Shown piece by piece: positions 1 through 10,194 of a stretch of DNA of 64,000 bases. Source of the stretch: Symsagittifera roscoffensis (Eukaryota > Xenacoelomorpha > Acoela > Convolutidae); the NCBI RefSeq assembly GCF_963678635.1, contig NC_087065.1, positions 55,642,397 through 55,706,396 on the forward strand. The letters run 5' to 3'. Each line of letters begins with the position of its first letter. Positions within the stretch are counted from its first letter, which is position 1. The notes beneath the pieces are model-generated. The model was not told the DNA's origin, did not search any database, and worked only from the letters and a program-made list of their open reading frames with translations. The translations under genes and the position numbers were made by a program.

Positions 1-194
1 CTTCGCTTTGAAAATCGTTTTCGTGTAATTTGTCTTTGATTGCTGAAAACTTTCCTTTTAATTGTTTGTCGTTTTGTTCGAATATATCCTATTTTTTGTT
101 TGTGTGGAGTGATTACGAGATCGTATTTTTCGTTGTTTATTTCACAGTTGTGTAATACGATTGTTTGTTTATTTTCTAAATTGTCTAGTGACAT
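1..194 (-). CDS. First small ORF (ORF0) of the reverse element, partial
   Basis: Starting from an ATG at 194, the minus strand stays open for about 64 codons to the window edge. The product begins MSLDNLENKQ and is rich in Lys, Arg, Gln and Asn, with a basic run towards the edge (RQITRKRFSKR). That run matches the basic start of ORF0 in the main element (QRQITRKKFSKRRN), which fixes the frame. The main copies lack most of this N-terminal part, so this divergent copy keeps a longer version. Upstream in-frame codons are open back to about 255, so the true start could lie earlier. It is probably the N-terminal or leader protein ahead of Gag. I recognise no domain. Confidence 0.5.
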   Translation of the reverse strand, partial: MSLDNLENKQTIVLHNCEINNEKYDLVITPHKQKIGYIRTKRQTIKRKVFSNQRQITRKRFSKR

Positions 195-714
195 AAGGTT
201 TAGGATGACGGTTGCAACTTTGTGATTAGTGACTTTTAATGTCTTAAACTGTCATTTCTGACGATTTTTTGTGGTTAGCCTAACTTGGGTCATGTATTCA
301 GGGTTGGAGAGAAAAGCATACATCGATTCCGGAGAATGATTTTTTAATTTCTTGTGGCTGGTCTAAGTTCAGGTGTTAACCTACTTAATCTTACTTAGGG
401 GTAGTGATTGTGTTCAAGGGTTGGAGAATAGTAAATCGATCCACAAGGTTCAGGTATAATTAGAGCACAAGTAGTTCGTTAGGTATTATTTTAAACTTTA
501 AGTGAAGTTTAAGTATTATCCTGGGTCAGATAGGAGGGGGGTCGAGTGAAGGATGAATAACCGAAGTTCTTCACTGTTTATCCTAATTAAAATGGTTAGT
601 TGTTTTGAAAAACTTCTTTTAGTCCTGGATCTTGGTAGGGTTGGGTAGTGAATCGACGCTTCAGGTCCTTAGACACTTTATTAATTGTGACGGGGAGAAA
701 AAAATTGTTCTGTT

Positions 715-817
715 TGATCCAAGGATAAACCTTGATGATCAGAATATAAAATTAATGAATAAAAAATTTTATTTTAAAAAAAGTGATTTTAAGATCCAAG
801 GAAAGCCTTGATGATCT
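715..817 (-). promoter_or_regulatory. Twin leader hairpins, divergent copy
   Basis: Two stem-loops, at 715-741 and 792-817, share the design (T/A)GATC-AT-CAAGG, loop, CCTTG-GATC(A/T): a GATC and CAAGG stem with a two-base AT bulge. The forward element has the same pair in the same order at 10591-10692. The loops differ between copies while the stems pair in all. They sit in the untranslated leader between LTR and ORF0, where packaging, dimerisation or translation-control structures are usual in retroelements. That role is inference. Confidence 0.55.
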
Positions 818-1502
818 GTTTTAATTTAAAAGAGTTTACTTTAGTTAAAAAAAAGAATTAGGATAAGCCTTTATAAATAATTTAAGATTTAATTGATAGA
901 AAATTTTACTTTTTGATGATGTTAGTAGGTTGATGATTTGCTGTTATGTTTAGGGGATGAAGCTGGGGATGAAGAAATGATCTATGTATACTAACAATTT
1001 GTGTTCATACTAACTGATTTTTTTTTAATCAATAAATATTTTTTCCAGATATCTTTTTTAATTTTACTGCAGTTTGGAGGGAACGACTTGAGATGTTTCT
1101 ATCAGTCGTTATTGTACAATAATAAGTTTAGCGCCGTAATGATTGTTGAAGATTTTTCTTCAAAGATATTATATTTGTAAAGGAAAATCTAAATTCATTT
1201 CTAATAAGGTTCTAAATATAAAAGATTGTGTTGCATTTTGCCGTTGTATGATTTTGCCGTTGTGTTGGATTTTGTGCTGGATGAAATTTAATGGTAATTT
1301 GCTCTGTAGTCGTATGTCGTCTCTTGTCCGAGGTCTTCTTCCAATACCGGGTAGTTCTCGTATTGTTCGGAATAGTGGCTCTGATTAAATTATTGTCATG
1401 TAACTTTTTTGGAAATGTTTTTTGTCTAATTCTAATCTATTTGGTTAGTTCTAAGCTAATTTGTTTTTTAAGCTCTTGTTCGAGACTTTTGGTCGCACCG
1501 GA

Positions 1503-1880
1503 TGAGTTGGGATGGATGTCTTACTCATAGAGTAATTTCAGATAAGGTACACCCTCTGCTCGTCACGCTATCTCATTTTCGGCCGGATAGATTCGTGCAA
1601 CTTCTTAGTCTAATATCGATCTGAATCTTACTCTTATATCTCTTAGTCTCAATAGATCTAGTGTATACTGGTTTCATTATTAGTCAGTCTTTTGGAGAAA
1701 GCAATTAAGCTGTAAGTTAAATTCAAATCTCTCTGGTGCTGAAATTACAAGTAATTTCAGCACTTACAAATAAGTGGGTTGTTAGTTTGATGGAGTATGA
1801 TTGGTTAGTATTAAATATTTTATAGGGATAAAATATCTAATTTATAACCAATAATAAAATATAGTTTGGATCTGGTTCCA
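1503..1880 (-). repeat. Complete LTR of the reverse element (378 bp)
   Basis: In element orientation it begins TGGAACCAGAT and ends CAACTCA, so it has the standard TG...CA ends. It aligns along its whole length with the plus-strand LTR at 43084-43460 (377 bp). It is followed, after two bases, by a site close to the PBS-like sequence of the forward copies (first base C instead of T). It keeps the 28-bp palindrome that the LTRs at 5689 and 9556 have lost. Confidence 0.85.
1736..1763. repeat. Perfect 28-bp palindrome inside the LTR
   Basis: GTGCTGAAATTAC and GTAATTTCAGCAC are perfect inverse complements separated by two bases. The same site in the LTR at 43201-43228 has a single G/T mismatch in the arms. 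It could fold as a hairpin in RNA or cruciform DNA near the start of the transcript. The function is unknown. Confidence 0.8.
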
Positions 1881-2235
1881 TTATCGTACTTATCCTGTCT
1901 GATAGAATGAAACCACAAATGAAAATCACGATGTTTTCCGAATTTTCATTGGAAATTTTCAATTTTATTTTAAAGTTTCTGCCTATAATTGGATCACTAT
2001 CTCAGTTTGCTCCTCTTCTAGACCACCAGCTTCTACCACCAGCTTCTACTGTGCTTTTTAGCTTTTTAAATTTTGATTCTTAGATGTAAGTGAGTCCTAA
2101 CCGCACTCCCCGTAAACGTTTTTTTCATCGAGGACACCGTCGATGATGATTCTTTGAAGATACTCAAGGGCATGTTCTGGAGCTGCTAGGTAGCTACTCA
2201 TAAAAAATTTGGGTTCTACTTACAGTCCACTTTCT
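1881..2235. other. Short unique stretch with a 34-codon minus-strand open frame
   Basis: This lies between the reverse LTR and tandem unit 1. On the minus strand, an ATG at 2201 opens a 34-codon frame to a TAG at 2097-2099. Its composition is protein-like (MSSYLAAPEHALEYL...), and the upstream codons are also open back to a possible acceptor. It may be an exon or transposon scrap. I do not recognise it, and nothing else is supported here. Confidence 0.2.
2023..2048. repeat. 13-bp perfect tandem repeat (2 copies)
   Basis: CCACCAGCTTCTA occurs twice in a row. It is probably simple slippage. Confidence 0.85.
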
Positions 2236-2599
2236 GCAATCTCACTCCTTCTACACTCCGGTTGCTCTATCATCTTCCAGCGACTCATTTACTTTCAGTT
2301 TATTTTAATCCCTTCTTTTTGATTTTTATGAACTAGATCTATCTCTTCTTCCAACGTGCTGTGGTCTTCTTCCCACAATGATTCGTCATCTTTGTTTTTT
2401 TTTTGATAGTTTAACCTACTTTGGTTACACATAGTCGTATTTCACTTCTCATAAGCCTACTAAGTTTGCGCTCATTTCTTCTAGCTTCCTTGTGTCCATT
2501 AAAAAATCTACACAGTTCCTAGTGTTTGCTCTTCTCACTTCCTGCGTCTGTCCTCGTGTTCATCGTCAGGGGTCACTCTGTTTACCTCGGTCTCTTTCT

Positions 2600-2918
2600 T
2601 TCATCTTGATCTGTTTTGTTCCACTTCTCTTCAGCGTATGAGCTTTCGTCTGATTTCAACTATATTTTCTCGTTCACACTCAAGCTTGAGGTATCATTGC
2701 AGATCTTCCAGATACTCCAGACCCTCCTTATTTTGTGGTATACACCCGACTTCTAGGGATGGGACGTTTGGTTTCAGATTCTCGTAACATGTCTTACGTC
2801 CCGGACAAAGAATTGAAATGTAGCTCTATATCTTTACTCCTTGATTTGCCTTTTCTAGCTTCAAGTATAGACTATTCATCTGCTCATCGCTCGCTAAAGC
2901 GTTTTTTTCCGAAATCAT
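2600..2918 (-). pseudogene. Degraded minus-strand coding remnant, Lys/Glu-rich
   Basis: Read from an ATG at 2918, the minus strand has a 30-codon frame (MISEKNALASDEQ...) to a TAG at 2826. It then stays open in the same frame for some 60 more codons before another stop, with Glu/Lys-rich, coiled-coil-like composition. It lies downstream, on the same strand, of the reverse-transcriptase remnant at 3750-4717. It may be part of that element or of another insertion. I cannot name a domain. Confidence 0.25.
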
Positions 2919-3749
2919 ATCTTCTATCTACTCGGACAAAACTTGTTGTCGGCTAGGGTCTTACAGCACGTTCAACTCCTCCCCTCACATGAGATGCAAT
3001 CCGACCTATTTGATTTTTTTCTCTAAATGACACCTTCCGCTTTTTCCTCAACGAGGCCTCTTGTTTTAGATGACTGAGGAAATTGTTTATTTAGAACGTG
3101 TGATTTATGATTTCACGACGCTCAGTTTGGTGGATTTAACTCGGGGGAATTTTTCCTTTCGTGTTCCAGGTCTCCCAACTAGGTCTGGATTTAGTAGTAG
3201 CTTTCCTTTTTTTTCCGATAATTGAAACAACTTTCCATTTTTTTGGATGAAGTTTCACTTTCATTTCTTCTTGTAGTTGCTCTGAACTTCTATCGGGCGT
3301 CCTGATTATCCTCACCTTTTTGTCAAAAATGAAATGTGGTATATTTTTTAGTCAATGAAGAGAACCCAGTTGTTTTGTTCTGTCTCCTTCTGTTCTTTTC
3401 GTCCTTAGAATTGATTCTTCTTGATAAGATTACCCGCATTTTGATGCTTATTCCTTGCTTGATGATCTTTTGTCTTGTTGTAAGCATAGAGAAGCACAAT
3501 CCAACTCCCAAATTACTTTAACTATTGAGCAAGTCTTCAATAATGACAGCGCTCTTTTACGAACTCGCAGTTTGAACGATCCACTGCCCCATAATGTCCT
3601 GTACTTTCAATGAAACACATCACGACAGCAAATTTGTCGCTTTTGAGCTCCGTTTGAAAGGCTCCGGTTCTCTGTACTGTTTTTCATTCCAGATCTGCTC
3701 TCGACGTAGCATGCTCAAGACTGTTACAATTGATGCAATTGATCAGTTT

Positions 3750-4717
3750 TGAGCAGAGACATTGCAATTTGAATTGGTATTCCCAGTAATAAAGCTTCCC
3801 ACAATCCCGTTTTGATTCTCTGGAATGATTCTTCTGCCTGCCCTGCCTTTCCACGCGAACTCGTCGTTATGCATCATCAGCTGTTGCATAAGGGATACTT
3901 GTAGCATAGCCCTTGATGATCTCTCTATAAGGAACTTCGAAACTCAAAAAACTCATCAGCTGGTGTTCTGTCCTGCAATTACCGGGACAAGACTGCTTCT
4001 GGGTATGGTCTGATGCCATCTTAATCATTCATCCTGCTCATAGACTTTTTTGAATTATTGAGATTTTTAGCTTTTGCATTTTGGATCTAATTTTTTCATG
4101 CAGTCAAAAACTTCTTCCAGGCGTTCGGTATGATCCTCGAGCGTAGGTATTGCAATTACTAAATTATTCTCATAAAATGGTTGTAGTGCTATGTTTTTTA
4201 GTCACACTAGTTAATGCCCGTCACATTAACTTTTGAAAATTAGCTGTTGAATAACATAGCCTAAATCACCGTACCTTCCATTAAAACAAGCCAACCTCAC
4301 CAGGTAAAACTATTTTTGCACCTCCCAATTCCGAAACACTCCCGTATATACTATCAATAGATCGGCATCCTCCAATGTGACGTATTTCAGATATCGGAAT
4401 TTGCAACAGTGTTTCAATTGGTCCCATTTTTTTTGCCATCCTTACTCCAACTGGCCACAATCATTTCGGATGGTTCTATTACGTCATAGTCTGGCAATGT
4501 TTTCATTTTTCTTTGTGTGCATCTGATTTGCGTGGGGTCATTTGTCTCGCCCCTTTATGAAATTGTATTCTATTTCTCTTCCATATTTAACAAACTTGCA
4601 ACAATTCAGATGGCTTTGAGCTCAGCTCCTAATTTTTACCCTCAGATGTTCTACATCTGGTAAAACCAGTTTATCTTGTGCGGTCGGTCTCTCAGGAAAG
4701 TTTGAAAACCACGAAAT
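3750..4717 (-). pseudogene. Ty3/Gypsy reverse transcriptase remnant, copy 1
   Basis: On the minus strand, scattered frames give Ty3/Gypsy RT blocks in the right order. They are a finger-like VIEPSE...KDG segment (about 4500), GGCRSIDS (in place of the usual SxxDL region), LPGEVGLF, a FQR-type segment, AIPTLEDHTERLEEVF after the catalytic box, and KDGIRP..PEAV. The YxDD catalytic box itself is ruined. Several frameshifts break it, including one extra T in a run near 4430 that closes the frame still open in copy 2. It is a dead fragment, not related to the main plus-strand element. An open 31-codon linker-like segment precedes it. Confidence 0.7.
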
Positions 4718-5189
4718 CTATCTGTCTCAGATCACACTTATTTGAATTATATTTACTTGCCTAATTTTTTTTTGCTTTGGACGATTCAAATTACAAACTT
4801 TGATCTTACGATTGGGACAATCAACAATTTTATGGACTGTGATGCTTCAGTAATTCCATATTTGTCTTACCAGTTTTCTGCCTCTCTGGATTGTAATTGC
4901 TATATCAAGAAAAGTTAGCAACGCAATCAGTCAAAAGCCACTCTTGATTGTCGAAACGCACCTTCAAAAAATGTCAGAACGTTAAGCATTAGGTAATGGT
5001 ACCACATACACTTGTTTTTATATCAATAAAGTCGTTAAAGTTTTTCAACTCTACGATTGAAACCTCATTGCCTTTTGACCTAATCCTCCTACTTAAGAAA
5101 ACAGGATATTTTTGCTCTTGTATCATGATCATTTGCACTGGTTCACTTTAAATTTTATTTCTAGGTTGCAGCTCTTGAGCGCGGCGTTG

Positions 5190-5532
5190 TTAGAATCGAT
5201 CGTTACGTCGAAGTTCTACATCAAGTTCCTTCACAGTAAGTAGACAGACTTTTCCAAATTTTCCACGACCAAGTTCAACTTTAGGTTCATTCCCCCATGT
5301 TCGGTGCCTGTATAATAATTCTGCCCAGACAACGTAGGGCGCTCTTATGTGCCGTTGTGAAAAGTTCTCTAGAGTCCATTATGTCTTCTTTGTTGAAACC
5401 ATTTCTGACCAAAGTAGGGAAATTTTGGAAACTGACGTTTTGCATCTGAGATTCGAAGCAGACGTCGCGGTCAACATGGGGACTTCGAACAGAAGCAGAA
5501 ACCTCAGAAAGGACTGCTGGACACCTAACCCG
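5190..5532 (-). other. Overlapping open minus-strand frames, copy 1
   Basis: Two overlapping open frames lie upstream of the RT remnant in minus-strand order: 5532-5287 (81 codons) and 5378-5190 (62 codons). The second contains ELGRGKFGKV, which resembles a glycine-rich nucleotide loop. Neither has a convincing start. They could be Gag or protease remains of the same old element. The sequence is the same as in 9057-9399. Confidence 0.25.
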
Positions 5533-5688
5533 TCATGATTGTGATGCCAGTGATAATTTAGCAGAATAAGGGCAATGATGAAAGGAGTCTGATAGTCTCA
5601 AAGTCTGGCAATTGGAAGCAAAAAGGCTTTTTCTAGGTCTTAGGCAGGACATCTATCGTTGCCGTGATGATGGCTGGCTGGAACTTGT

Positions 5689-6035
5689 TGGAACTAGATA
5701 TAAACTATATTTATTGTTTGGTTATACATTGGATATCTTATCTCTTGGATATTACTTGTAATTTCAGCACCAGAGAGATTTGAATTTAACTTGGAAATTA
5801 GTTACCTCTCCACGAGAACTTTAGCAATCACAATAATCCAGTATACTCTAGATCTATTGAGCCTAGCAGAGACTAGTTAAACACCCTCAGACTAGTAGAT
5901 ATAAGAGTAAGATTAGGATCGGTGTTAGACTACGAAGTTGCACGAATCTATCCGGCCGAAAATAAGATAGCGTGACGAGCAGACGGTGTACCCTATCAGA
6001 AATTACTCTATGAGTTACACAAAGAACCTAACTCA
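5689..6035 (+). repeat. LTR (347 bp, internally deleted) in tandem unit 1
   Basis: Begins TGGAACTAGAT and ends CCTAACTCA. Compared with the 377-bp LTR at 43084 it lacks a stretch containing the left arm of the 28-bp palindrome, and it carries some 38 bp elsewhere that the later LTR lacks. It is followed by two bases and TGGTGCGACC, then about 640 bp of leader up to the tandem junction at 6674. The element body belonging to this LTR is absent. Confidence 0.85.
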
Positions 6036-6363
6036 TCTGGTGCGACCATAAGTCTCGATCAAGACCTTAAAAAAACAAATTAATTTAGAACTAACAGTTA
6101 GATTAGGATTAGACAAAATATTATCAAAAATGTTACATGATAATAATCTAATTGAAATGTCTCTACGACTCAATAGATCAGAACCGCTATTCCGCACAAT
6201 AATAGAACTACCAGGCATTGGAAGAAGAACTCGGACAAGAGACGATCTACGACTACGAAGGAACTTACCATTAAGTTTCATGGTCGTACGGCAAAAGCCA
6301 GACCAAACTTTTATTTTAAGGATTTTAAAAATAAAGAATTTAGAATTTCATTTGCAAACATAG
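6010..6363 (+). pseudogene. Leader ORF-L, copy in tandem unit 1
   Basis: An ATG inside the LTR end (6010) starts a frame that runs past the PBS. It has one TAA at 6052-6054, then stays open for 102 codons to 6363. The product is basic and Leu/Arg-rich, with a central LFRTIIELPGIGRRTRTRDD segment. In the divergent reverse copy many differences in this segment fall on third positions (Pro, Arg, Gly and Asp codons), which hints at past coding. It has no known domain. It lies upstream of Gag, so it would be a leader-encoded accessory peptide, or a chance frame. Confidence 0.4.
6038..6047 (+). other. Primer-binding-site-like sequence, unit 1
   Basis: TGGTGCGACC lies two bases after the CA end of the LTR, the place and form (TGG...) expected for pairing with a tRNA 3' CCA end. 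The tRNA is not identified. Confidence 0.5.
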
Positions 6364-7016
6364 AACCCTTGAAGAAAAATCTTCAATGATTACTACAGGC
6401 GCTAAATCCTATTTACTTTTGTACAATAACAATTTAAAAAAACATCTCAAATCGTTCCCTCTAAATCTGCAGTAAAACTGAAAAAGATATCTGAAAAATA
6501 TATTTATTGAAAAAAAAAAAAAAATTAGTTGAAATGATCATTAATTATTAGTATATACAAATCATCCTGGCATCCCCCGCTTCATCAGCTAAACATAATA
6601 GCAAATATTTAAACCACTTATAGCATCAAACACTAAAATTTTTATCAAATAAATTTAAATTATCTTTAAAACCTTAATCTCACTCCATCTACACTCCGGT
6701 TGCTCTATCATCTTCCAGCGACTCATTTACTTTCAGTTCATTTTAATCCCTTCTTTTTAACTTTTATGAACTAGATCTATCTCTTCTTCCAGCGTGCTGT
6801 GGTCTTCTTGCCACAATGATTCGTCATCTTTGTTTTTTTGATAGTTTAACATACTTTGGTTACTCATAGTCGTATTTCACTTCTCATTAGCCAACTAAAT
6901 TCGCGCTCATTTCTTCTAGCTTCCTTGTGTCCATTAAAAAACCTACACAGTTCCTAGTGTTTGCTCTTCTCACTTCCTGCGTCTGTCCTCATGTTCATCG
7001 TCAGGCGTCTCTCTGT

Positions 7017-7442
7017 TTACCTCTGTCTCTTTCTTTCATCTTGATCTGTTTTGTTCCACTTCTCTTCAGAGTATGAACTTTCTTTTGGCTTGGAGTTGAC
7101 AGCTTTTATCGAGATTTTAGAATCCACATTTGTTTTTCCAGCTTTCCTTAAAGTCACTTTGCTGCCAAGTTTCTTTTTCATATCATTAATCTTGTCAATC
7201 ACCATCTTTGATCGCATCGTTCCCTTTCGGGTTCTCGACAGATACATTACTTCTTCCTTGCCTTCTTGCGGCGTCGTCTTTATAGCAGAAATTGCCTCAC
7301 TTTCGTCAGTGGCCGTGTCGATCAATAACTCGCTCAATCTCCATTCACACTCATCGAGTTTGTCAACGACTTCCCGCATTAGTGGTCTGTTGAGACCTAT
7401 TTTCAGTATGAAGGAGGATACCGCCATGTCCTGTACTTTCAA
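7017..7442 (-). CDS. Unrecognised 141-residue lysine-rich ORF
   Basis: This is the longest intact frame in the left part of the window, open from an ATG at 7442 to 7017. The first half is mixed and acidic (DKLDECEWRLSELL). The second half is strongly basic with many Lys and Ser residues. It follows the RT remnant on the same strand and occurs only in unit 2; unit 1 has different sequence here. Possibilities are a nucleocapsid-like or tail fragment of the old Gypsy element, or an exon captured with it. I see no motif that decides. Confidence 0.35.
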   Translation of the reverse strand: MKVQDMAVSSFILKIGLNRPLMREVVDKLDECEWRLSELLIDTATDESEAISAIKTTPQEGKEEVMYLSRTRKGTMRSKMVIDKINDMKKKLGSKVTLRKAGKTNVDSKISIKAVNSKPKESSYSEEKWNKTDQDERKRQR

Positions 7443-7611
7443 TTAAACACGTCACGACAGCAAATTTGTCGGTTTTGCAGCTCTATATTTCTTTTGTGTC
7501 AATCAAAAATTTTGTTTTCAAAAGCTCCGGTTCTCTGTACTGTTTTTCATTCCAGATCTGCTCTCGACGTAGCATGCACAAGACTGTTACAATTGATGCA
7601 ATTGATTAGTT

Positions 7612-8584
7612 TTAAGCAGAGACATTGCGTTTTGAATTGGTATTCCAAGTAATGAAGCTTTCCACAATCCAGCTTTGATTCTCTGGAATAATTCTTCTGC
7701 CTGCTCTGACTTTCCACGCGAACTCGTCGTTATGCCTCATCAGCTGTTGCATTAGGGATACTTGTAGCATAGCCCTTGATGATCTCTCTATAAGGAATTC
7801 GAAGCCCAAAAAATTCATCAGCTGGTGTTCTGTCCTGCAATTACCGGGACAAGACTGCTTCTGGATATGGTCTGATGCCATCTTTATCATTCACCCTGCT
7901 CATAGACTTTTCAGACTTTTTGAATTTTTGAGATTTTTAGCTTTTGCATTTTGGATCTAATTTTTTCATGCAGTCAAAAACTTCTTGCAGGCGTTCGGTA
8001 TGATCCTCGAGCGTAGGTATTGCAATTGTTAAATTGTCCTCATAAAATGGTTGTAGTGGTACGTTTTTAGTCACACTAGTGCATGCCCGTCACATTATCC
8101 TTTGAAAAGTAGGGGTTGATTAACATAGCCTAAATCACCGTACCTTCCATTAAAACAAGCCAACCTCACCAGCTAAAATTTTTTTGCACCTCCTAATTCC
8201 GAAACACTCCCGTATATACTATCAATAGATCGGCATCCTCCAATGTGACGTATTTCAGATATCGGAATTTGCAACAGTGTTTCAATTGGTCCCGTTTTTT
8301 TGCCATCCTTACTCCAACTGGCCACAATCATTTCGGATGGTTCTATTAAGTCATAGTCTGGCAATGTTTTCATTTTTCTTTGTGTGCATCTGATTTGCGT
8401 GGGGTCATTTGTCTCGCCCCTTTATGAAATTGCATTCTATTTCTCTTCCATATTTAACAAACTTGCAACAATTCAGATGGCTTTGAGCTCAGCTCCTAAT
8501 TTTTACCCTCAGATGTTCTACATCTGGTAAAACCAGTTTATCTTGTGCGGTCGGTCTCTCAGGAAAGTTTGAAAACCACGAAAT
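7612..8584 (-). pseudogene. Ty3/Gypsy reverse transcriptase remnant, copy 2
   Basis: This is the same remnant in tandem unit 2. An open segment from about 8415 to 8173 contains the VIEPSE and GGCRSID blocks. Further frames hold the STPTFQRIM segment (about 8110), AIPTLEDHTERLQEVF (about 8000), and an open frame 7890-7612. In an alternative frame that last stretch shows KDGIRPYPEAV followed by an FFGL...YRE..KGYA connection region. A palm-to-connection order is clear, but no frame runs through. Upstream, 8584-8489 is a separate 31-codon open frame followed by a GTAAAA donor-like sequence, which may be the linker before RT. Confidence 0.72.
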
Positions 8585-9056
8585 CTATCTGTCTCAGATC
8601 ACACTTATTTGAATTATATTTACTTGCCTAATTTTTTTTTGCTTTGGACGATTCAAATTACAAACTTTGATCTTACGATTGGGACAATCAACAATTTTAT
8701 GGACTGTGATGCTTCAGTAATTCCATATTTGTCTTACCAGTTTTCTGCCTCTCTGGATTGTAATTGCTATATCAAGAAAAGTTAGCAACGCAATCAGTCA
8801 AAAGCCACTCTTGATTGTCGAAACGCACCTTCAAAAAATGTCAGAACGTTAAGCATTAGGTAATGGTACCACATACACTTGTTTTTATATCAATAAAGTC
8901 GTTAAAGTTTTTCAACTCTACGATTGAAACCTCATTGCCTTTTGACCTAATCCTCCTACTTAAGAAAACAGGATATTTTTGCTCTTGTATCATGATCATT
9001 TGCACTGGTTCACTTTAAATTTTATTTCTAGGTTGCAGCTCTTGAGCGCGGCGTTG

Positions 9057-9399
9057 TTAGAATCGATCGTTACGTCGAAGTTCTACATCAAGTTCCTTCA
9101 CAGTAAGTAGACAGACTTTTCCAAATTTTCCACGACCAAGTTCAACTTTAGGTTCATTCCCCCATGTTCGGTGCCTGTATAATAATTCTGCCCAGACAAC
9201 GTAGGGCGCTCTTATGTGCCGTTGTGAAAAGTTCTCTAGAGTCCATTATGTCTTCTTTGTTGAAACCATTTCTGACCAAAGTAGGGAAATTTTGGAAACT
9301 GACGTTTTGCATCTGAGATTCGAAGCAGACGTCGCGGTCAACATGGGGACTTCGAACAGAAGCAGAAACCTCAGAAAGGACTGCTGGACACCTAACCCG
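9057..9399 (-). other. Overlapping open minus-strand frames, copy 2
   Basis: This is the same as 5190-5532 by tandem duplication. The frame 9399-9154 is open for 81 codons, and the frame 9245-9057 for 62 codons. Since the copies are nearly identical by recent duplication, their agreement says nothing about selection. Confidence 0.25.
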
Positions 9400-9555
9400 T
9401 CATGATTGTGATGCCAGTGATAATTTAGCAGAATAAGGGCAATGATGAAAGGAGTCTGATAGTCTCAAAGTCTGGCAATTGGAAGCAAAAAGGCTTTTTC
9501 TAGGTCTTAGGCAGGACATCTATCGTTGCCGTGATGATGGCTGGCTGGAACTTGT

Positions 9556-9902
9556 TGGAACTAGATATAAACTATATTTATTGTTTGGTTATACATTGGA
9601 TATCTTATCTCTTGGATATTACTTGTAATTTCAGCACCAGAGAGATTTGAATTTAACTTGGAAATTAGTTACCTCTCCACGAGAACTTTGGCAATCACAA
9701 TAATCCAGTATACTCTAGATCTATTGAGCCTAGCAGAGACTAGTTAAACACCCTCAGACTAGTAGATATAAGAGTAAGATTAGGATCGGTGTTAGACTAA
9801 GAAGTTGCACGAATCTATCCGGCCGAAAATAAGATAGCGTGACGAGCAGACGGTGTAGCCTATCAGAAATTACTCTATGAGTTACACAAAGAACCTAACT
9901 CA
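9556..9902 (+). repeat. 5' LTR of the main retroelement (347 bp)
   Basis: Nearly identical to 5689-6035, including the palindrome deletion. It has TG...CA ends and leads directly into the PBS-like site, leader and Gag. No matching target duplication is visible next to the 3' LTR (CTTGT before this LTR, CTGTG after 43460), as expected if the two ends do not come from one insertion. Confidence 0.87.
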
Positions 9903-10194
9903 TCTGGTGCGACCATAAGTCTCGATCAAGACCTTAAAAAAACAAATTAATTTAGAACTAACAGTTAGATTAGAATTAGACAAAGTATTATCAAAAATGT
10001 TACATGATAATAATCTAATTGAAATGTCTCTACGACTCAATAGATCAGAACCGCTATTCCGCACAATAATAGAACTACCAGGCATTGGAAGAAGAACTCG
10101 GACAAGAGACGATCTACGACTACGAAGGAACTTACCATTAAGTTTCATGGTCGTACGGCAAAAGCCAGACCAAACTTTTTTTTTAGGATTTTAA
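9877..10194 (+). pseudogene. Leader ORF-L, main element
   Basis: Same frame as 6010-6363, with the same early TAA after 14 codons. A one-base difference in a T run near 10180 ends it earlier, after QKPDQTFFLGF. Translation, if any, could start at the ATG at 9997. Part of it recurs at 22286-22443 in block B. Confidence 0.38.
9905..9914 (+). other. Primer-binding-site-like sequence of the main element
   Basis: TGGTGCGACC lies two bases after the LTR end. The divergent reverse copy has CGGTGCGACC at the same place, so the block is conserved between subfamilies. A match to a host tRNA 3' end would confirm it. Confidence 0.55.

Larger units (their letters stand above)
1..1880 (-). mobile_element. 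5' end of a reverse-oriented, divergent LTR retroelement
   Basis: Read on the minus strand, this stretch runs LTR (1880 to 1503), PBS-like site, leader and the start of the first ORF, in the same order as the plus-strand element at 9556-11190. The match covers the LTR, both leader hairpins, a conserved AATAAAGTGTCTAA stretch and the coding start. The copies differ at many positions, so this looks like a separate subfamily or an older insertion rather than a recent duplicate. The rest of the element lies beyond the left edge. The leader between 195 and 1490 carries no long ORF. Orientation opposite to the main array argues against it being a piece of that tandem array. Confidence 0.88.
2236..6674. 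repeat. Tandem unit 1: Gypsy remains plus LTR and leader
   Basis: The unit starts AATCTCACTCC and ends inside the retroelement leader (AAAACCTTA). Unit 2 repeats the same order directly after it. Positions 3670-6674 match 7530-10540 at an offset of about 3.86 kb with very few differences (the 63-codon frames at 5347 and 9214 are identical). Positions 2236-2640 match 6675-7060. The middle differs: unit 1 has 2640-3595 where unit 2 has 7050-7427. The junction falls within the leader, so the duplication happened after the retroelement inserted. Confidence 0.88.

Noticed and set aside
5347-5538. 63-codon plus-strand frame repeated identically at 9214-9405
   Set aside because: The identity comes from the recent tandem duplication, and the minus strand carries longer open frames over the same bases.
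9032-9101. Plus-strand exon-like segment with acceptor TTTATTTCTAG and donor GTAAGT
   Set aside because: Splice-like ends and 23 open codons, but it lies within minus-strand Gypsy remains and has no neighbouring plus-strand exon.
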